A stretch of DNA of 64,000 nucleotides from Chelonoidis abingdonii (taxonomy: Eukaryota; Chordata; Testudines; Testudinidae). Shown piece after piece: positions 58,172 through 64,000 of this stretch (the stretch's first letter is position 1; every line of letters begins with the position of its first letter). The stretch lies in assembly GCF_003597395.2 (NCBI RefSeq), contig NC_133778.1:20320124-20384123 (forward strand), given 5' to 3'. The notes under the pieces were generated by a model that had not been told where the DNA came from, searched no databases, and saw only the letters and a program-made list of their open reading frames with translations. The position numbers and the translations under genes are program-made.

Positions 58172-58784
58172 TGGCTAAGTGGCTTAGCCAGATTCCCACT
58201 GCCATGCTTGCTTTATAACCTTTCTAGCAGACTGAAACCTTGCAGACATTGCAGTTTGGGAGGGGGTTGGTTTTTTTAACGGTCAATTTTTAAAACAACT
58301 GGAATCTTTTTGATTTATACATTGAGAGTGAAAACAATTTTTCAAATATCATCTTTCACTTTTCAAGCTCAAAAATTAATGTAACATCACACATGTGGCA
58401 TCCATAGTATGGACTAGTCACTTGAAGCTTTCATAAAAGAGAAAAAGAAACAATCCCCTTTGAGCTTTTTAACTGGTACATTCTTATTACCAAACAATTC
58501 TCTGTCACTGGAATTGCAATCTGCACATTGCATTGCAATGACACAGTTCTGGGCTTTCATTCCACTTCACTGTTCAATGGAGTTTCACTCTCTCCCAAAC
58601 TATCAGTAGGGTCCATTGTATTTCGTTTCAAATAAGGGAAATATTGAATCTTCACAGCCATTATAACGCCAAAGCCTTAAAAATAATTTTTAATGTGAGA
58701 TTTCCTGCAGCTGCTTTGCACCCTTTAGATTGAAATGGCTCAGAAGGAGCCATTATTTTCCATACTGCAGTAGTCTGAAGTCCA
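58172..58784. other. Unique AT-rich sequence, no gene seen
   Basis: No supported feature. Confidence 0.5.
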
Positions 58785-58785
58785 A

Positions 58786-58932
58786 AAATTCTATGGGCTA
58801 GATCCTCTGGTGGTGGTGACATATTACTCCATTGCCGTCAGTGGTTTTAGGATGATGTACACCCTCTGAGGATTTCGCCCACTGAGTTCAATGGAGCTGT
58901 GTCAATTTACAGCAGCGGAGGATCTGGCCTGT
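58786..58932. repeat. Short hairpin-type interspersed repeat
   Basis: It begins TATGGGCTAGATCCTCTGG and ends CGGAGGATCTGGCC: inverted ends like those of the unit at 12462-12538. Old and non-coding. Confidence 0.55.
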
Positions 58933-61904
58933 ATATCCACATTTAGGGTCACAAGATAGTGCCTGGCTGTTGCATGAGTGCACTGAGGTGGGGAGAGTGA
59001 AAGGAGCCTTCTTTGCCACTCCTTATGCCTCCTGCAAAGTCTGTTGGGGTGAGATTGTAGAGGCACAAAGCACCTGTGATTCCCCACTTTGCTAGGATGT
59101 CCACAATCACCCAGTGCAGCTTCCAAGGAGACATTCACATCTGTGTGGAAAGCCCACAGCAGACTTGTACAGCATATGGTATTCAAAATGGGACTTAAAT
59201 GGGATTTAAGCGGTTGATATGTATTGAGCAGGCTTTCTGAACAGGGATGAATGTGACCCAAAGTATGCAGTGCTGGCCAGGGCAACCAGAGTCAGAAGCT
59301 ATTGGCAGAGGACTCCTATGAAGTCTCAGCTACATCTAAAAGTTGCCCTCACTTGGCAGATCATGGATGGTGGGTAGCAGTGCAAACACTTCTAGGGCAC
59401 AGCTAACTCCAGGCTTCCCTAGCAGCAGGACTGAATCAAACCCACAGATTTTACAGGAAGGTGAAGGTTAAGGCAGAACTATAACTATTGTAGTAATATT
59501 ACAAGAAACTACTAAATTAACTAAATTAATCTTGGGACCATTCCTGAAATCTCTTGATAGGTCAGACTACCACTGAAGTCAGTAGGGATTGCAGGACTGG
59601 GTCCACAGTATGTCCTCACCATAGTGCTGTCTCACTGAAAGCACAACAGTCTTACTAATGCTCACCATGCTGACTTACAAGTTTGAGCTATACAGGTGCG
59701 TAGTTACCATCGTTTTACTACATTGACTACAGGATTCCTTTGCAGTACTGAGTGTAATTGAAGTAGCACTCCCCAAACTGCCACAAGGCAATGCACTGTA
59801 TCTACTCATCTGAGATAGTAAGGGATAAAACTGTTTACCAGTCTTACTTAGCTGCCTTAACATATAACTCTACAATGATTTATCAGCAAACAGAATTAAG
59901 ACTGAGCTCTATGACAAACCTGTGTTCACTTTTACAGTGCAATGTAATATTTAGTAATCTGCACAATGGTACAGAAGAGTAGATAGGTGCTTAAAAAAAT
60001 AGGATTTTAGGTAAGATCAAAAATACACCCTAGGTTTATTCTTGGAACATCCTGAGAGCTTTAACTTAATTAATAAACATGTGAATGGACAGATGGCAGT
60101 TCTTTGATACCTTCTCCCACCCCTCCTCCTCCTGATGGGGGATGGTTCCTTCTGCTGATTGGCTTTTCAAATCCTAGTGTTAGGAAAACACTGGAGAGGA
60201 GAATCTGAGGCAACCTAAACAATTCCAATTCAAATTCCTCTTCAGTTCTGATGAAAACACAAAGATGTACAATTCAGGGAGTGTAATTAATTGCTGTAGG
60301 AGAGCCAGCTCAACCTCCTGGAGATCTGTGTGCAGATCATATACTTTCTGCTCCAAAGGTGGATATTGGTTATATCAGTCACATGGTCCCACCCCACCAC
60401 TTCTTCCCAGATCTCTGAACTGCTTTCCATAGGTTCAGTGTAGAGGAAGGAGTTAAGCCAGGCTGGAGGAATGGACGTGCATTGTTGTTCCACCAACCTC
60501 ACCAGGAGTCTTCAGAAAAGTTAATGCAGCCTGAGGTTAGATTACATATTCTTTGGAGCCCTTCCCTTGCCTTGGAACCCCCTTGAAACAGGCTGCTGGG
60601 ACAGGCACATGCATCCCAGGACAAGTTCCCTGTCACACGTCCCTCAGAGTTAGAGGAGTTTCAGGTCTAGTGGTGGGTTGGGATTGGGAAAGCTCAAGCA
60701 GCATAACTTCAATGGAGTCCTGTAGGTAGGGAGCTGGAAGGAGGCTGTGTGCTACCTTTATGCTCCCCTGTCCTGGGGCAGGCCCCAGTATATATTAGAG
60801 CAGCTTCAAGGGTGCTCTAGCTTGTGCCCATCTGCAAAGGCCTTCAAGTACCTATGACCGATGACGATCTCTGGAGAACAAGGGTGTTCTACATGCCCCT
60901 CTTCCTTGGCCATATCCTCTATCCTAAGAGAAACTGGATGGAGTAGCATAGAGCCACATATTCTAGCCCCATGCCACATGGGGCAACCCTTGTACCAGGG
61001 AGACCTCAGGTAGCTGGCTAAGCCAGTTTTGTGCCAGTGGACAGGTGCAAAACAGCCTCAGAGCTCAGGTCTGGCTCAAGCAGTGTAGAATCAGGGTCAT
61101 TGTTTGCCTTTGGTAGCAGCGTAACTGCTTAATGCAGCCACCTTGTTTGAAGCCACAAGCTACTTGAGGGTAGACTATTAACTGGGGGCCTGATTCTCTT
61201 CTTCCTTGCACCTTGTGTAGTAATTTACACCCTTGGAAAGTGATTGTGAATAAATAAACAGGGTGCGAGAAAGTGGTGAGCCAGGCTTTAGGGCCGGGTC
61301 ATGCATTATTTCATTTGGTGCACAGACATGTTTGCAAAGACATAAATGAATAAGCTCTCGAAATTTAATCTTTTCAGCAACAGTTTTTCCCCATTAGGCT
61401 GGGCAAACAAGTAGCTGATGCCTTTAGATTGTATCACAGTGCAAGCAATACTTCAGAAATGTAGCAGACTCCTGCCTCCAAATGCTAATGAAGTCACTGT
61501 TAGTAGCTGACTGTATAAATTGTGATTAGATTCATTACTGTTTTAGTGCCAGAGCTCTGGAAATAGCTCCCTGGGAGTTACTATTAGCATCTTTTATAAC
61601 CCCTTCCTCTAATCAATCATTGAAATTAACTCAGATCTGTATCCCTTTTGGATCACTGTTAACCATTTCCCTGGGATCTTCCTTTCCCCCTCCTTTTTGT
61701 TTTATTTTGTTTTCTCTCCTTTTACTAAATTTGTGGTAATTATTCGTCGGTTTTGAGTAGAGATGCAGTTTGTTTTAAAGCAGAGAGCAAAGAAAAGGGC
61801 TGAAAAGAAATAATGTTATCCCAAAGAGAGTGTAAAATTATTTATAAAATAATTTTACATGATTTATAATTATTTAGCTTATTATAGAACTTTTTGCCTA
61901 TTAA
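58933..61904. other. Unique sequence, no gene seen
   Basis: No exon recognised in about 3 kb. 61350-61760 is AT-rich and low in simple repeats (for example ATTGTGATTAGATTCATTAC and CCTCTAATCAATCATTG, which carry homeodomain-type ATTA and TAAT-like cores). It could be non-coding regulatory DNA, but this is a guess. Confidence 0.4.
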
Positions 61905-62295
61905 TATGACTGAAATTTTTCCGACAAAATGGTTGTTCATCAGAAAATGCTGATTTGACAAAATCAGAATGTTTTATGGAAATGTATCAATTTAGTCAAT
62001 GTTTTTGACAAAAATCATTCAAACAATTCAAAATATTTAATTTTGACCATACCAAAACATTTCAATTAGACTTCAGTGTTACATTTTATTATGTTATATA
62101 TAATCTACAATATACAGGTAATATAATAAAAACAGCATCAGTAAAATCAAAGTAAAATGTTCTGATTTTTCCTAAGCAAAATTTTGGAATTCCCATTCTG
62201 TGGGAAATTTCAACATTTTGAATGTTCATTCTGATTTGGAATGAAAAAAATTGAAATTCCGTGCTGAATGAGATTCTGGGTTCCAACCAGCTCTA
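61905..62295. repeat. AT-rich interspersed repeat, class uncertain
   Basis: Repeated AAATGTTTTTGAC, CAAAATTTTG and GAAATTTCAAC motifs in both orientations end in CCAACCAGCTCTA. This suggests an old AT-rich DNA element with inverted structure. No clean ends found. Confidence 0.35.
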
Positions 62296-62321
62296 CCTCT
62301 TAAATTAGGCTAGAGATACAG

Positions 62322-62512
62322 TGTTGTCTAGTGTTCTGAACACAAGACTGGGAGCCAGGAACTCCTGAATTCTACTCCTGAATATCCCACTGCCTTGCTG
62401 TGTAAACTTGGGTGAGTCATTTAATCTCTCTGGCTTGGTTTTCCCACCTGTATAATGGGGAGAATAATACTTATCTACCTCAGAATGGTGGTATTAGGGT
62501 TAGCTAATGAGC
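62322..62512 (+). mobile_element. MIR SINE
   Basis: The order of blocks fits MIR: tRNA-derived head (GAACACAAGACTGGGAGCCA, then a B-box-like ATTCTACTCCTG), core (CACTGCCTTGCTGTGTAAAC, TTGGGTGAGTCA) and 3' part (CTGTATAATGGGGAGAATAA, then ACCTCAGAATGG). It is nearly full length. MIR elements are ancient in amniotes, so the locus has been stable here for a long time. Confidence 0.85.
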
Positions 62513-62631
62513 AACATACTGCAGTCCTTGCCCAAGCAAAACTCCCATAGGAGACTTTTGCTTCAGTAAGTACTGTTGTGTGTGCCATATGGTGTGTACA
62601 GAACTTTGAAAATGTATGCAAAACGCTATAA

Positions 62632-62765
62632 ATGTTAGGCCCTGCTTCAGGAAAAGCATTTACACATGTGCTTAAATCCATCTCTATTCAGGAAAGCACT
62701 CTGGGGCTTAAAGCTAACTATAAAGTAAAGCATGTGCTTCAGTGCCCTTCCTGAACATGAATCTT
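62632..62765. repeat. Short hairpin-type interspersed repeat
   Basis: It starts GTTAGGCCCTGCTTCAGG and runs through ATGTGCTTAAATCC, then a centre, then AAAGCATGTGCTTCAGTGCC and TTCCTGAAC. The two halves are imperfect inverted complements. Confidence 0.5.
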
Positions 62766-63049
62766 TCCCTAAATTGCGGTCTGAATTACTATTTTATTAT
62801 ATCAGTTGGGAACAGGTGCAAAATTCAGAAAGGAACTTTAAATATAATAAATGAGGGACTAGACGAAATGTAAGCTTTTTTTAAAAAAACATCATTTTGA
62901 AATATGATGAGCTAACAAAATTGTGCTACTTCCTTTAATCCCTGGGGATACAGGACTAATATTAAAAAACACGTTTTTCAAATCCTTTACAAGTACTTAC
63001 ATCTGCCAGAATTTGTAACTACCTCATGCTTCAGGTTTTAAGGCAATCT

Positions 63050-63235
63050 CTAACTATTAGGGATCAGGATGAGACCTAATTTGGTGGAGGGGGAAAAGTA
63101 TCCCTCATCTGCCCACTGCAAAGTTTCTTGCCCCTTCCTCTGAAGCATCTCGTTCTGGCCACCGTCAGAGACAGGAGACTGACTGAACGGACCTTGGGTC
63201 TGATCTAGTTTGACAATTCCTATATTCTGAACAAG
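63050..63235 (+). mobile_element. CR1-type LINE 3' end fragment
   Basis: It contains the CR1 3' order GGGATCAGGATGAGACC, CTGAAGCATCTCGTTCTGG, AGACAGGAGACTGACTGAAC and TTGGGTCTGATCTAGT, ending near 63235. Coding sequence is absent. Confidence 0.8.
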
Positions 63236-63827
63236 GCCAGTGGCAAGATGGACACCTTCCAACTTCATTAGTGTGGAAAATATTATTACTATTCTTATTT
63301 GAAGTAGTTCTGAAAGACTTCAGACAGGCTTGAGGCGCTCTTGTAAGCAGCACATTACAAACACTCAGGTAAATATAGTTCTTGCCCCAAAGGGTAAAAC
63401 AGATCTACAGTTTTAAAGCAATGTAAATAGATACTGATTGAAGATAAAGGAATTCAAGGATCTTTGAATACTGTTCAACAAAATGGGTGAAATACTGATC
63501 AAGTGATATATGATTATGGTGATGTACACACAAGATAATGATACCATTTGTGGCTGATTGGTCTTAACTAACAATGAGTGCAAACCCTAGATACTCAGTA
63601 ATTCTGTTATTTTCTAGCAATACAAAATGCAATGTCTGCTCATTAGAAAAGACCTCTCCATTGCAAAACAAAGGTAAACTGCTAATGGGCAGATAATGAG
63701 ACAAGCAAACCTAGAGGACAAAAGCTAAAGTAGAAAACAATCCCATTTGATGAACATTGAAGATGATATTAAATGCTGCTACTTGAAGGCAATGTTTTTG
63801 CATACGTGCACAAGAAAATACTTGTAT
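63236..63827. other. Unique sequence, no gene seen
   Basis: No supported feature. Confidence 0.5.
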
Positions 63828-63890
63828 GCAGTGTTGTTGTAGCCATGTTGGTCCCAGGATATTAGAAAGACAAGGTGGTGATAAACTGGA
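63828..63890 (+). repeat. Interspersed repeat fragment
   Basis: GTTGTTGTAGCCATGTTGG then GACAAGGTGGTGATAA matches the head of the repeat whose later part lies at 28127-28220. Class uncertain. Confidence 0.55.
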
Positions 63891-63913
63891 ACCATAAACT
63901 CTCTGAACATTAA

Positions 63914-64000
63914 GTATCAGAAGGGTAGCCGTGTTAGTCTGAATCTGTAAAAGCAGCAGAGAATCCTGTGGCACCTTATAGACTAACAGACGTTTTGGAG
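63914..64000 (+). repeat. Interspersed repeat, cut by the window edge
   Basis: GGGTAGCCGTGTTAGTCTG, then CTGTGGCACCTTATAGAC and AACAGACGTTTTGGAG, a repeat very common in turtle and crocodile DNA to my knowledge. It shares the GTAGCC(A/G)TGTT start with the fragment at 63828. It runs off the window. Confidence 0.65.

Overview
This is vertebrate nuclear DNA with no recognisable host gene. The repeats point to a sauropsid and most likely a turtle: CR1-type LINEs with the CR1 3' tail, many hAT elements with 8-bp target-site duplications (TSDs), an old MIR, and above all PIF/Harbinger transposons that pair a HARBI1-like transposase with a Myb/SANT-like protein. Species was not determined. I found no tRNA, rRNA, CRISPR array or bacterial-type operon. 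Adding the spans of recognised elements gives about 27 kb of 64 kb. The rest is AT-rich intergenic or intronic-looking sequence with simple repeats and short hairpin-type repeats.

Layout. 1-1352 is unique sequence. 1356-5364 is Harbinger element A: perfect 14-bp terminal inverted repeats (TIRs), TTA TSD, decayed + strand transposase, and a very GC-rich ~65-bp tandem array where the second gene would be. 5655 to about 9632 is Harbinger element B, with a transposase reading right and a multi-exon Myb/SANT-like gene reading left. Its intron holds a 280-bp hAT and its right end is missing. 9.7-16.9 kb is mostly unique. 16.9-21.8 kb holds three hAT elements, a TA-flanked MITE and a CR1 scrap. 27.2-31.4 kb is two adjacent CR1 copies, the second split by a palindromic hAT. 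34.5-35.2 kb is a small non-autonomous Harbinger and 36.0-36.7 kb a hAT with 91-bp tandem units. 37729-44341 is Harbinger element C, again two convergent genes, with a CR1 inserted in the Myb gene. 46.0-46.9 kb is another hAT. 49995-52641 is Harbinger element D, an internally deleted relative of C that contains a 25-N assembly gap with the same sequence on both sides. 52.6-64 kb is mostly unique, with a palindromic MITE, an LTR-like segment, a Charlie-type hAT, a MIR, a CR1 tail and interspersed repeats cut by the window edge.

How the genes relate. The only protein-coding logic visible is that of the transposons. In B and C the transposase and the Myb/SANT-like gene converge, and their opposing AATAAA signals lie about 30 bp apart. 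In known Harbinger systems the Myb-like partner helps bring transposase to the element ends. Every copy here carries stops, frameshifts or insertions, so none looks able to make both proteins. Several non-autonomous copies keep the ends plus the first Myb helix region.

I did not find a convincing previously undescribed system. The strongest oddities are the restructured interior of element A, the facing polyadenylation signals, the self-complementary arrays and the assembly duplication near 51.6 kb.
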